Below are positions 12,554 through 24,660 of a stretch of DNA of 64,000 nucleotides, in pieces (within the stretch, counting starts at the first letter, position 1; each line of letters opens with the position of its first letter). A program made the position numbers and the translations under genes. The stretch lies in the NCBI RefSeq assembly GCF_000220395.1, contig NW_004086063.1, positions 1 to 64,000 of the forward strand. Reading direction: 5' to 3'. A model generated the notes under the pieces. It made no database searches. It had not been told where the DNA came from and was given only the letters and a program-made list of their open reading frames with translations. The stretch is from Ichthyophthirius multifiliis. Its lineage: Eukaryota; Ciliophora; Oligohymenophorea; Hymenostomatida.

Positions 12554-13748
12554 TCATTTTAAAAAAAAATTGTTTTATATATTTTATTATTATTTCTAAC
12601 TTTACATATTTTCTTTTTATCCTTTATCTGTTATATTATAATTAATAAGAGCAATATATTTATATTATTCTTAACTGTATTTTTTATACACATTAAAGTT
12701 AATTTTTTTACTACTAGCTTCAATAAGATTTAAATATAAGATATTAGCACATTCGATTAAATCTTCTTATTAATAGTTAGTAAAATCCTTCAAATTATCA
12801 TCCCAAAAAAAAAATTATTTTATATTTTTGAATTTCTCACTTAATAAAATAATAGATGCTGCAATTTTGCTATTTTCAAATTTATTTAATTTCATATTTA
12901 ATAAGCTTAACTCTAATAAGTATTAACAAAATAGGCTTTGAAATTTATCAAGGTTAACTTAAGATAAGAAAGCTTCCAAAAAATATAAGCGAGAAGGAGC
13001 AAACAATTTAAAATTTAGAATATTTAAAATATGGCCCTCACAATTAATAAAATAAAAGCTGTTTTAGTTTTATATTTTTATTTATTTTGCATATTCCGAT
13101 ATGCTAGGAGGATATATTTCTTAGTATTTGGCTGCTATATGAAGACATGTAAAAGCTATAATCCTCAACTTATTATCATCAAGTATAATTTAAGGAATAT
13201 TGTTTTGAATTTAATCTAAGTATCTTATTAAAATATTCGTTGATAAATGTAATGTTTCTTAGCTTAAATTTAATCTCTACACTAAAGATATAAGAAGATT
13301 TATGCTAGTTTAACGAATGCATTCTTAATGAGGAGTTAATATATATTATTATTAATATTAATTCTTTTTTATTTATATTTTAATTATTTTATAATTTTAT
13401 TTTTTTTACTTAATCTTTTATTAAGTATTGTATTATCTAATATCCATAATCTTTGATATATCCTTCTTTATTATTAAATAGCTAGGCTTGCAATTTTTCT
13501 TAATTATTGTTTTCTTCTAAATGATTAATTTCTACCTCGATATCATTAAAGGATTTAAAAGTATCATCTAAAATAGAATTTTATGATTCCGTTGTTTCAT
13601 CACTTTTTGTACTTAGGCTTGAATTTTGTTTTGGATTTTAACTAAAAAGATCTTTTTGCTTTTAATTTAGAAAAAATTTATTTTGCTAATTGTATTCAGT
13701 TATTTAGTTTAATTATAGAAAATCATTTGATAGCCTTTAGAAGAACAT
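12554..13748 (-). CDS. Cyclin
   Basis: Two exons (13748-13410 and 13363-12554, intron 46 nt) encode 382 residues. After a ~100-residue polar leader, the cyclin box starts at EGYIKDYGYQIIQYLIKDQ, continues with ECIRQTSINLLISLVQRLNL, HLSTNILIRYLD and RIIAFTCLHIAAKYQEIYPP, and ends with CEGHILNILNFKLFAPSRLY plus a second fold (FLEAFLSQVNL... KIAASIILLSEKF). These are the alpha-helical landmarks of A/B-type cyclins, including A-x-K-Y-E/Q-E-x-x-P-P and the N-x-L-x-F-x-L-x-x-P-x-x-x-F-L signature. The usual MRxILVDW is replaced by ECIRQTSINLLI, so it may be a divergent ciliate cyclin. It would bind and activate a cyclin-dependent kinase; which one cannot be told. No destruction box was recognised. 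Confidence 0.9.
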
Positions 13749-14611
13749 TATTTTGTATTTTTTTAGTTAAATATTTTTTATTATAATATTTATTAAAAGT
13801 GTGTTTTTTTTTATTAATACATTTATAAAAAAATTATTAGTATTATTTTTTTATTTTAAAATTTAAAAATACTTAAAAAAATAGTGTTTAAATATAAATT
13901 TTAAATTAAAAATTTGAATATTTGAATATTATTTAAATAAAAATTATAATTAAAAAATAATGAAAATCTAATTTAATAAAATAAATAGAAATTAGTAAAT
14001 ATCAAAATATTATTTTTTTATTTTCTAAAATAATATTGAAATAACTTTTACTATATTTTTTATTGGTTTCCTTTGTTTTTCTTTCTATTTTTATATGATA
14101 TAATCTCTTTTACTCTTAAATAAAAACAAAGGTTTATATAATATTTTATTATATTTTATTTTTTATTAATAAATTAATATTAATACTTTTTGTATATTAT
14201 TGAAAGTGAATTTAATTAATTCTAATAATGTCAGATATTATAAATATTAATAATAAATAACTAACCATTTAGATTTTATTTTTATCTCTTTCGTTTAAAA
14301 AGAAATTTATATTTTATCAAAAGTTAAATATTAAAAAATCACTAAATATAACTAATTAATAATCATAAAGATTAAATATAAAAAAACTAAATAATTAATA
14401 AACATTTAATAAATAAATATTATTCTCTAAAGATAACTAATTGATAATAATAAATATAAAAATAAAAAAAACTAAATAATAAAATAATATTTAATAATAA
14501 AAATAATTATAATAAATAATTTTTTTTAAATAAAAATAGATTTTATATTTTATTAAATTTTTCATATAATATAATATAATATAATATAATATTTTAATTG
14601 TAAAATATTAA
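13749..14611. other. AT-rich spacer with ATAAT repeats
   Basis: The region is low-complexity A/T. A short (ATAAT)n run occurs near 14560-14595. No coding signal was seen. Confidence 0.5.
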
Positions 14612-16788
14612 TCAGCCGTACATATTTCTATACATTTCATAATAAATAAATATAGCTGTTGGTTACCCAATAAAGATAAATGAAATCCAAAAAATACAAT
14701 TTCCAAGTTCAGAATTTTAGATTTTCAAATACTATTAAAAATTGCTAAAAAAATTAAATAAAACAAATTGTTACTTTTGTTAGCTATTTAGAAATTATAA
14801 TAACGGGTGCTTATATCCATACAGCTATAAAAGCATGATACCCAATTATTCCTAAAGCCCCACTTATAATCCATTCATGTAAAATAGCAGAGAGTGTAAA
14901 AACAAGAAAATTTGCTATTACTTTAGAAATACCTTTTTACAATATAGGGGTATAAAAATGCCTTACACACCAATTGTGTACAGGTAAATTCCATAGTTTC
15001 CAAAAAGATTCAAAATCATTACAGTTCCACCAATCCTTTTTTATTAATTTATAATCTTTTATTTAAAAAATATATAATTAATTACTAAATAAAACTATCT
15101 ATCTGCATATTTTAGTAATTCAGAAGTAACATTCAACCAAACTTAAAAGACTCCGTAAAATCCAGCAAGCCAAAAATAAAAACTTGGTATTGATAATTTA
15201 ATGATTCTTTCAAAAAAAAAAGATAAAGGAGCTTTTTAAATTTCTCTTTAAATTTCATAAGTCTCTGTTAATAAAGGATCTAAATATTAAATCCATAAAA
15301 CTCTATTTATAATGATTTTTTATAAATTATAAATGATTTTAATAAAATAGTAATACGTTTAAAACATTATCACTAGTATTAATTCCGATATTCTTTTTAA
15401 AAGCCATAATTTTCGAATCTTTTAAGTTCGCGGATATATTAATTAGAAGCAAAGGGTAGGAGCAGCTAAAAAGTAAAAAAGATCATAAATTTTTACTAAT
15501 TAACTTGGATTTTCATAGCATTTATGCAAAATATATAGATTCTTTTATTGAATATATTATTTATAAATAATTATTTAATAAAAAAATATTTTATAAAATA
15601 CATCTGCACTTGTTTCTGTTTCAGATATAAATTCGCTTAAAGGTTATTTTTTTGCCTTTTCATCTTTTTCGTACATTTCAATCCTTTTTATTATTGAACG
15701 GATACTTCTCATTACATGTGCATAACTAATTAATTTTAACCAAATAATAACACTTAATGTAATAATCATTATATTTGATAAAAAAGTTATATCAGTAAAT
15801 ATTTTAGATATTATAGGAGTAAGCAATTATATAGTTAGATTTATTACATTAAATATTACAGTCTTTCATTTTATTTTAAAAAATTATATTTAATTAAAAT
15901 TTCAAACATAAATATAATTACTAATTTAGAATTAGCATATCCTTTAAAGTTAAGTTTTTAAATAAAAAAAGCTAGGAATACAAAACAAATTTAAATGCAA
16001 AATTAAATGCAAAATTTATAATTTACATAAGATAAAGGATGATTCCACTTTTTTAATTTAATATAAAATATAATTTTTATTTATAATATTATTTTTAGTA
16101 ATAAATATATCAATTTTTTATATAATTTTTACTATATTATGTATTTATAATCCATAAATCCTTAAATTATCAATCATATATCTAATATTATTTACTAAAA
16201 GGCATATTGCAGCAACATTTAAAAACCCCTTATAATTTTAAACTGGTGATTCACTACTGAGTAGTGATGTTCTTTCAGCTTTTGCAGGATTATAACTTAA
16301 GGGACTTTTATATTTAATAAAAACTTTTATTTCATTAATCTTTTATTAATATTTTATATAAATTAGTTATGATTTTATATTTATTTTTATTTTATAAATA
16401 TGTAAAATATATTATAAATTTACTAATTCTATTAATTCATTTATTATTGAAGAGGAGTAAGAAGTTAGTTCTAAGATTAAAATAGGACTGTCATATTGAT
16501 TTTGTTTATAATATAAACGCATTTTTCTTATATTATTTAATTTTATAAAAAAATGATTTTATATTATTAGAATATATTATACTTATTTTCTTTATTATAT
16601 TCATATTCTGCTTTGTCACATAAAAACGTACAAAACTTTTTGTTTTTATTTTCTAAAATATCCACTCTATAGAAGCTTGTTTTAAGTAAAAAAGTTTTAA
16701 ATTTTTAATTTGTTATATTTAGTGATTTTTATTTTTCTTCGAAATATAAATGTTCTATTGAATAAAATTTTATTTGAACTTCAGTCAT
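14612..16788 (-). CDS. DGAT1-type MBOAT acyltransferase
   Basis: Eight exons (introns 16527-16582, 16340-16423, 16048-16132, 15863-15921, 15542-15601, 15036-15085, 14732-14774) join without a frame error into 579 residues. This is an ER multi-pass O-acyltransferase that makes triacylglycerol or steryl/wax esters from acyl-CoA. The N-terminal ~105 residues are cytosolic and novel. From about residue 120 the DGAT1 order is clear: TSLLSSESPVQNYKGFLN, NNIRYMIDNLRIYG, YDLFYFLAAPTLCFQLIYPR, LNVTSELLKYADRQFYLDWW, WKLWNLPVHNWCVRHFY, then LSAILHEWIISGALG with the catalytic His at about residue 506, and IFIGQPTAIFIYYE at the C-terminus. The FYxDWWN and HEx motifs are intact. It resembles DGAT1 more than sterol acyltransferase because of the FAPTLCYE-like motif, but substrate choice is inference. 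Stop and start are certain. Confidence 0.95.
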
Positions 16789-17244
16789 AAGTTTTTTATT
16801 TTAAATTATTTTAGTTTATTAAATTGTCTATATATGTTATCAATTATTTTAATGATTATATGTTTAGAATATTTTATAATAATGATATAATTTAATTTTT
16901 GATTATAAATATATAATAAAAAGAAATTATATTTATTTTAATTATATATTAATTATTTTATGTAATTAATACATTATTTAATTAATTTTTAAAAATATAT
17001 TATATTCATTAAATTATTCTAATTAAAATAAATAATTTAAATATCTAATTTACTCAATATATATATTTTAAATTAAATAGTTTATCATTATGATGACATA
17101 ATAATAATATTTTTTCCTCTTAATCAAAAAAAGTAATACTTTCAAAATAAAAATAAAATTAAAAAGCATTTAAAAAAATTAAAAGTAAAAATTTACTATT
17201 ATTGAGCAACAAATTTAATTTATATAATTTTAATAATTAATAAA
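16789..17244. other. AT-rich spacer
   Basis: Nothing was seen apart from A/T low-complexity sequence. Confidence 0.5.
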
Positions 17245-17568
17245 ATGAATTATAGGCAATATAAACATCTATATTAGAAAGCAGAATATAAGATGATAAT
17301 TTTTTAAAATAAGCTTAATATATTACCCAAAAAAATGTTGCATATATTAATTTATTTTAAAATAAATTTATTTCAAAAATAAAAAATAATTAGAATAAAT
17401 TTTTTATTCTCAAAATAAAATCGAAATTTCATATCTGAAATAGGAAAGTAAAAAATTGCAAAAACAAAAACAAAAATATTGATTGTTTTAAATACTTTAT
17501 TTTTTAATAAAATTATTTCGCAAAGATAAATGATTTAAGTAATTTTTTTAAAATTATAATTATATTGA
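17245..17568 (+). CDS. Small hypothetical ORF (107 aa), weak
   Basis: The ATG at 17245 opens MNYRQYKHLYQKAEYKMIIF and the frame ends at TGA 17566. Composition is Lys/Ile/Asn-rich with no motif, signal peptide or family match that can be recognised. Because only TGA stops and G is scarce, ORFs of this length arise by chance here, so it may be spurious. Confidence 0.25.
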
Positions 17569-18420
17569 AAAAAAAGTTTTCATAAATCATTATTTATTTA
17601 AAAAAAAGTAATTATAATATTTTAAATATATTATTAATAAAATTAAAAGAATATTTTTTAGAAAAAGATTGAATTAATTATTATAATATATTTTTTATTT
17701 ATAATACTTTTAATTATCAAACACTTAATATATTAAAGTTATTTAATATATCTAAAATTTTAAATATTTGTAATCGATAAAATGAATAAAATTTGTATAA
17801 TAATTTGTATACATATAAATTATTAATTTAAATATTTATTATTTTAAAATAATTAAAATTAATATTTTTTTATTAATAGAATGTAAAATGAATTTATTAT
17901 TATAAAAAAAATATAATAAATATGAAAATATATATATATATATATATATAGAAGACATAAGGTAAGAATATAAAAAGCATATATATTTTTTATAAAATTA
18001 AAAAATAATATAATAACTAAGTTTTAAAACAACGATTAAAATTATAAATTTTAATAAGAAAAGACTTTTATTTTATTTGTAAAAAGAATATACTTATATA
18101 CTTTATTTAGAATATAATTTAATAAGTTCTAAAAAAATATTATAATTTATATTGAATTATTGTAGCTTATAAACTAATTAAATATAATAATAATTATAAA
18201 TTAACTATTCGATACATTGAATATCAATAAAAAATAATACCATAAATTGCATTGTAAAAAATCTAAAATTAAAAGATATCTATATTTAATTAGAAAAGCT
18301 TTTAATTGTAAAAAACTTTTCTAAAAATAAGTTAAATAAGTTTTTGGATGAATTAAAAAAAGGTTTTTTAAAATAAAAAATTATAGTAAATAACTTAAAA
18401 TAAAAAAAAAAAATGTAAAA
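17569..18420. other. AT-rich spacer with a TA run
   Basis: This holds low-complexity A/T, including an (AT)n run of about 22 bp near 17928-17950. No gene was seen. Confidence 0.5.
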
Positions 18421-18422
18421 AA

Positions 18423-18644
18423 AGTTTTTGCCCCTCCCTAGCACATGATGCTTTCTCTTTAATACAGCTGAGATCTAGAAAAAAATGATGTTTTATCGCT
18501 GAGCATTTTGATGACAAACACACTATACACCTTCAATTGGATAGACCCTAACGCATTAATATATTACCTAAGAATAATTTTTGTCTTTAAATATGGATTG
18601 ATGATAAATGCAACATTTTAAAATACACGTAAATAACTTAATGA
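18423..18644 (+). ncRNA. GC-rich island: candidate structural RNA gene
   Basis: Bases ~18430-18560 are about 40% G+C, while the flanks are close to 10-15%. In genomes this AT-rich such islands are usually RNA genes. On the plus strand two ATGATG hexamers (18446 and 18484) are each followed by CTGA (about 18467 and 18499), the order of box C / D' / C' / D in C/D snoRNAs. On the minus strand the island ends in a T7 run at 18427-18412, which could be a Pol III terminator. No snRNA, SRP, RNase P or telomerase-template motif was matched, so strand and class are open. A competing reading exists: the + frame 18423-18644 is open except for one TGA at 18486 followed by TGT, with peptide-like sequence after it (CFIAEHFDDKHTIHLQLDRP). 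That would be a coding fragment with a disabling or recoded TGA. Confidence 0.4.
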
Positions 18645-18992
18645 ATAAAATTTAAGGTTTATATAAAGAACATTATACAAAAAAATATATTAGGGAAAAC
18701 AAAAATTGAAGTGTAGATACAAAAGTTAATTTAAACTTTAATTAAATTTACACACAAAATGGTATTTTATAAATAAAAAAAGATAAAAATATTTTTAAAT
18801 ATCATTAAATAATAAATTTAATATAAATAGATATATCAAATGATAATTTTTAATATTATAATGAATAATAAAACTTTTAGAAAATATATAATATTTAATA
18901 AAATCTGAAAAATAAATATATATTTTTATAATTTAATTTAATATAAGTAAAAAAATACTCCATAAATCTAATAATAAATAGATATAATAATT
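18645..18992. other. AT-rich spacer
   Basis: No gene or repeat array was seen. Confidence 0.5.
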
Positions 18993-20162
18993 TCATATAT
19001 AAAAATTAACTTTTTAATTATTTCTTCCATTTTTAAATTTAATAGACTACATACTTTTTTAAGAAGATATATCTTTTTATTATTTTATATCGCAAGTAGT
19101 TACTGCTGTATTTCGAATTTGTAAGTTTTTTTGACTTTCTTCATCTTCATCTCGATTAACAATATTAGTTTAAGTATAAAATTTTTGATTATTTAAAGAA
19201 CTGAAAGACATAATAACTAAAGAGTTTTTTTTTTAGAATTTATTTATATTATTATTGTTATCGATTTAATTAATTTTTATTTGTTTATTAAAATGTTAAT
19301 TTAAATTATCTTTTCCATTTTATTCTCCACCTTTATCATTAACATCTTATTCTTTAATAATTTATTAATCAATCTCATTATTTTCATTTTTTTTTTTTTT
19401 ATGATAAGCTTTTCCTATCATAGTTACTGATTTTTCATATTCTTCAATAGGTCCTTCGAGTACAACTTCTTCTTTTTGGATTTCTTCTTTATTTTTTTCT
19501 TATTATTATGTTTATGTTTATTTTCTTTTTTTCTTTTTGTAAGCTGCTCCTATAAAATTAGCAACTTTTGTATATTCCTCAATAGGACCTTCTAATTCAA
19601 ATTTATTATCTTAATTATTCTTTTGGTTTTATTAATTTCCTTATGATTAACTTTTTAGCATTTCTTTTTATTTTTTCTTTCTATAAGCTCCTCCAATTAA
19701 ATTTGCGACTTTTTCATATTCTTCAATGGGACCATCTAGTAAAGCTTTTGGTTTTTCCAATTTTTATTGCTTTTTTTTTCTATAAGCATTCCCTATTAAG
19801 CTTGCAGCTTTTTCATATTCTTATATAGGACCTTCTAATTGTATATAATTATTTTATTTGTTTTATAATTCAATATTTTTTTGATCAGAAACTATAGTAT
19901 TATTTTAAACACAATCTTATTTTTTGCCTATATTTTCATTAATAGAAGTATTTTCAAAATTATTAATAACTATTTTTGGGGGAGAAACATATTGAATTCT
20001 TGGAGAAGAAATACAATTATTTCCATTATAGGAAACAGCTTATACTGGTTCTTATTTTTTTTCGATACTTTTTTCGAATGTTAAATCATTAAAATTATTC
20101 ATTAACTCATCTTCTTCAACATGAGGAATACATAGCTCATTATCATTTAAAAGAAAAGGTTA

Positions 20163-20216
<54 letters not shown>

Positions 20217-21873
20217 TTTATTTTCATTTTTCTTTTTTTTATTTCCTCCAAATTATTTATATAAATCCTTATTAGCGAAACCGTATTTCGAATTATTATT
20301 GTTATTTGTATTTAATTACTATATTAATTTTTAATTAAATAAATCATCTTCTTTTTATTATTATTTATTTTCTATTTAATTTTTTTATTTTTCTTTTGAT
20401 TCGTCTTTCTTTTTTTAAAATGTATCTGCCTCTTCTATTACTTCTTGGATAATATTTTCTTAATTTTCTATTTAATTTTTTTCATATTTATTCTTAAATT
20501 ATTCTTCATATTCTTATTCTTCATCATCTAACATAATTGGCTTTATAGATTCAAATGTACCATCATTATTAAATCCTATATTTTAATCACTAAACTATTT
20601 ATAAAAAATTGGAAAAATAACTTCTTCATCATTTTAATTATTTCTAACTCCACCAAGCTTGATATTTTCTTCATTATCAAATCCATTTTAAACTATTACA
20701 ATTGTTTCGTATGAATTTTTTATTATCAAATCACAATTTTTGCATTAAATTTATTTCCCTTCCAATCTCAATTCAACTTTATCAAATTAAACGTTAGTAT
20801 TTTGTGGTAAAAAGCTTATACTTAGGCATTACTAAAAAATATTTGTGTAAATATTTTTCTATAAAATCATAAAAAGAGCATATAAATAAGGCTTAGTGGC
20901 ATAAAAATCTCCTTTTTCTGAATTATAAATATCTTTAACATTAATAAAATGTTCAAAAGTATTATTTTCACAATAAAACTAAATCACAGCAGTTTAGTTT
21001 TATGTATTAGTAATAAACTATAAAGAACCAACAAATGTTTTTTACTAAAATTCATTAATATCTTTTAATTGGGTTAACTTTATTTATGCTATCAATTCAT
21101 ATTTATTTAAATATAATTCTTGTTCTTCATCTATCTCTTAATCATTTACAATTTCATTTTAAGATATATTTATATTTTTGTTAACATTATTTACATTCTC
21201 TTCTGAAAAAGGAGTTGATTAATGGCTTTTATCTTATTTTAGGGATATTTTTATTGAATTTTTTCTTATGGTAGATTACAATTATTATTGCTATTATATT
21301 TACTGTTATTAAGTTTATATTAATTATTATTGAGTTTATGCTTAAATGCTGTTTTCAGATGATTTTTATTTTTATAAGGAAATATTTTAAATAGTAGATG
21401 TCTTTTCTATAGTATTTTTATTAGTTAATTATAATAATTCATAATTTTTTTTATTTTTTTATTCTAAAGTATTGTTTTTATTTTCAATATTTAAAGTTAA
21501 TTATTTTTCTAATTTATTTTATTATTATTAATTTTATTTATACTATAACTATTATTATTATAATTATTACTATTATTATTACTAATGCTAATACTATTAT
21601 TATTATTATTATTACTATTAATATTACTATATTTATTATTATTAATTATACTATTATTATTACTATTACTATTATTATAATTATTACTATTATAATTATT
21701 ATTTTTATTACTACTACTATTACTATTGTTATTACTAATACTATTACTATTACTACATTTTTTAATATTACTATTACTATTATTATAGCTATTAAAATTA
21801 CTATTACTTTTACAATTAGTCTTATTATTACTATTAAAATTCTTTTTACTATTAATATTATTATTATTTTTTA

Positions 21874-21916
<43 letters not shown>

Positions 21917-23029
21917 TTTTATTTGTTTTTTCTTCCACTTAACTTTATATATATATTCTTTAAGGTTATTCTTATTAAATATTTAAATTTGGTTATGTTT
22001 AATTTTATATTTGTTAATCATAATTTTTATTATTAAAATTTGAATTTGTTTGCTTTTTTACATTATTACTTTATTTATTAATTGTAAATGACTTATTGTT
22101 TTTTTAAAAAAGTGAATTTTAATTACAATTTGGTTAATAAAAATAGGGTGAAAGTATAAAATCTTATAATTTTTTTTTTTTAGAGATTTTTTTTTATATA
22201 AAATTTTTCTTTATTTCCTATATTAACTTTTAAAAGTATTATTATTATCATAATTATTATTATACACCCTATTATTAGCATACCTTTCTATAAATCGATT
22301 TAACTAATTTTAAAAATGTTAAGCAATTTTACAATTTTCATTTAAATATTCCAAAGCAATATTCACTGAATTCTCGTAATTTACCAAAGCTTCTTCATAA
22401 TTTCCGAAAAATTCTTCTTCAACTCCTACATTATGGTAACTTATAATTAAAGAATTCACATCTTCATTATTTTTTACCTCTTTTTCTAAGAAATCATGCT
22501 AACTTTCCAGCAAAGCCCTCCTGGCGAAATCTAAACCTTTCTTATGTTAATCTAATTAAGAAAATAAAGCAGATAAATTTAAATAAGTTATTCCTAAATA
22601 TTATCTTTCGTTATATTATTACAATATATTTAATGCATTTTCATAACTTTTTTACGCTTTTCGAAAATCGTTCATTCTTCTATAAACACAACCTATATTA
22701 TTTAAAGTCAAGGCATGCATTTTTACATTTATATATAAAGGATTGCAAGTCCAATATAAACACTTTTGTAAAATCTTTAATGATGTTGGGGTGTTTTGCT
22801 AGTTTAAGTAGTCTATAGAATGTTCATTGCAACATTTTATAATTTAATATAGATTTTCTTCATTTATATTTTGATTTTCTGAAATTATTTCATTTAATTT
22901 TTATAATGAATCATTTATTAACCCTATTTTTAAATCTAATAAAGCATCTGTTATTTATTCTTCGATTGTTTTATCTTTAGATTACGTTATTATATTTTAT
23001 CTAGAATTTGGAGATTTCTAATTGTGCAT
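18993..23029 (-). CDS. Large TPR protein with poly-Gln tract and C-terminal GPIEEYEK repeats
   Basis: Two exons (23029-22228 and 22162-18993, 65-nt intron) share one consistent frame and give 1,323 residues. Residues ~95-250 are tetratricopeptide repeats of the kinesin-light-chain type, e.g. LNNIGCVYRRMNDFRKAQKS, GITYLNLSALFSQLDQHKKG and LIISYHNVGVEEEFFGNYEE. A long Gln-rich region follows (encoded at ~21,920-21,530), made almost wholly of TAA and TAG codons. Next is a coiled coil and a globular stretch (KTFVGSLQFITNTQNQTAVI), a second poly-Gln run at 20,160-20,215, and near the C-terminus four copies of a ~22-residue repeat GPIEEYEKxAxxIGxAYRKK. No known family was recognised for the repeats. 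TPRs suggest a scaffold or adaptor. The intron joins TPR and Gln-rich parts in frame, which argues for one gene rather than two, although a cDNA could still split it. Confidence 0.75.
19380..19840 (-). repeat. Four copies of a ~22-aa GPIEEYEK...IGxAYRKKK repeat (within CDS)
   Basis: In protein order the copies read EGPIQEYEKAASLIGNAYRK, DGPIEEYEKVANLIGGAYRK, EGPIEEYTKVANFIGAAYKK and EGPIEEYEKSVTMIGKAYHK, each followed by lysines and separated by 10-45 polar residues. The nucleotide copies are diverged, so this is an old protein-level repeat rather than a recent tandem duplication. Confidence 0.9.
20165..20215. repeat. (TTA)n trinucleotide run encoding poly-Gln
   Basis: About 16 uninterrupted TTA units on the plus strand are read as TAA glutamine codons by the minus-strand TPR gene. 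Length polymorphism is expected. Confidence 0.9.
21530..21920. repeat. Long imperfect ATT/ACT trinucleotide tract inside the TPR gene
   Basis: Nearly 400 bp of TTA, CTA and related triplets on the plus strand. In the gene frame it reads as glutamine (TAA/TAG) with a few Tyr/Leu/Lys; another minus-strand frame would read Asn/Ser. The gene frame is supported because protein-like sequence continues on both sides of the tract. Confidence 0.85.
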
Positions 23030-23568
23030 TTTTATTTGTACTTATATATGTTTTTTTATTAGACTGTAATTATTTATTTATTTTTTTATAAAAATTTATA
23101 TGAATTGTTATACTTTTTATATGAATTAAAGTTTTTTTAATTTTAAGAAAAAAAATTATATTTACTATATGATATTTTTATTTTTAAAGTATATAACTAA
23201 ATATTTTTTATTTATTCAATATAGTTTGTTCTCGCTATAACAATGGTTGTTTTAAGCAAAAAAATTAATCAATTTTTCTACTTTTTTATATTGATTAATT
23301 AAATTAATTATATATTTTATAATTTATATAATTAAAAAATTCAATTAAATATCATAATTATAAAATTATTATAATTTTAAATATTTATATTATATTAAAA
23401 ATATATAATAAAGATGAAAAATATAATTCTAATTATTTAATAAAAAAATATTAGGCTTTATATTGTTTAAATTTTTAAAAAACTATAAATATTGCACATC
23501 GGATAAACACCCTGGTATATATATTATGCTTATATTTTAAATAGTTAGAAATACATAATATATATTAT
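23030..23568. other. AT-rich spacer
   Basis: No gene was seen. It contains the upstream region of the TPR gene and the 3' end of BBS5. Confidence 0.5.
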
Positions 23569-24660
23569 TCACATACTTTATTTATTAATAATCTACCATA
23601 AGTCGTCAGTTTAAATACCGTTTGGAAGTTTTTCAATAGCAACACCTAATCTATAATCAAAATCGATTTCGTTTTTAATCTAGGAAAATTAAAAAAAATA
23701 TAGATAAAAAATAATAAAAATTTACTTATTAATATTCTTAATCATTAATTTAACTAAGATATTTATTTTATGTAAAATTACTTTTTTCATTAAATAATGA
23801 ATCAACTATTTCAACATTTTCAATTGTTTTTTAATTGTCTTCGATTTATATGATTATTCATAATCTTCATTTATTTTTTTTATTCCCAAATCAGGATTTA
23901 GTATGTAATAATTTCTCAATTTTTCCACTTCTTAGAAAAGAGTTTCAATTTAATCAGAATAATATCCAATTGAATAACCTCCTGAAAATTCATTAATTTC
24001 CACCACAAGAGAAAGCCCAACTTTTAATTATTTTTTAAGCAGGTTTTTTATTAAAATCCAAGGAATACTGATATTTAAACTTTCGTTTTTCTCAGCAAAC
24101 CATGCCAATCTAACATTTGTAAGATAAAGTTATCCGAAAATACCTTATTCTGATCCTATATTATATACATTAGAATATTTTGAAACGACATTTTCCCCAT
24201 TTAATAATAATAGACTTTTATCCTAAACAATAGTTCCTCTTTTTAATTCTCTATAAGGTATTGTTTGCTAATACTATTTTTGAACTTGTTAAAAAATATT
24301 AAAAATATTTGAAGATTCGCCTTTTTTAGTCTTAAAAATAAACTCAAATTTATTATTAGTTAACCTAGCTTTTATATGTATTGTGTATTCCGTTCCTAAT
24401 AATTGATTTCTATCTTATTTAATTTCTGATGAAAATATTGTGTTCATTCCTATTGATAAATTTATTGATGGATCATTTTTAGAAAACCATATACATCGTA
24501 AATTTGTTACTATAAAGCAACCACGCTCGTGTTGGTTACCTTTATAATCTTCTATGTAGTCTTGGGATTAAAATTCCACTTCCCCAGCACATAAATCTAA
24601 TAGTTTTTTTTAAAGATCGAATTTTATTTCATGGTCAAAAAATGATTGGTAATAAGTCAT
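23569..24660 (-). CDS. BBS5: BBS5, BBSome subunit
   Basis: About 348 residues match BBS5 from end to end. BBS5 is the PH-like, phosphoinositide-binding subunit of the BBSome, which carries membrane proteins in cilia. Landmarks in order: QSFFDHEIKFDLQK, LCAGEVEFQSQDYIEDYKGN, RGCFIVTNLRCIWFSK, SIGMNTIF, ARLTNNKFEFIFKTKKGESS, YRELKRGTIVQDKSLLLLNG, the second PH-like unit GIFGQLYLTNVRLAWFAEKN with NISIPWILIKN, EINEFSGGYSIGYYSDQIE, and the C-terminal LGVAIEKLPNGIQTDDLW. One intron (23680-23725) is near the 3' end. The frame slips once at about 23843-23846, where AAA in YK(I)EDNQ should be AAAA; one missing A restores it. Start ATG 24660 and stop are clear. Confidence 0.93.

Noticed and set aside
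18427-18560. Telomerase RNA or U6/U1/U4 snRNA
   Set aside because: No CAACCCCAA-type template, no ACAGAGA box with its U6 context, no U1 5' splice-site recognition sequence or U4 kissing region could be matched.
21530-21920. Asn/Ser-rich protein in an alternative minus-strand frame
   Set aside because: The frame gives plausible Asn/Ser repeats, but only the Gln-reading frame joins protein-like sequence on both sides without a stop or splice.
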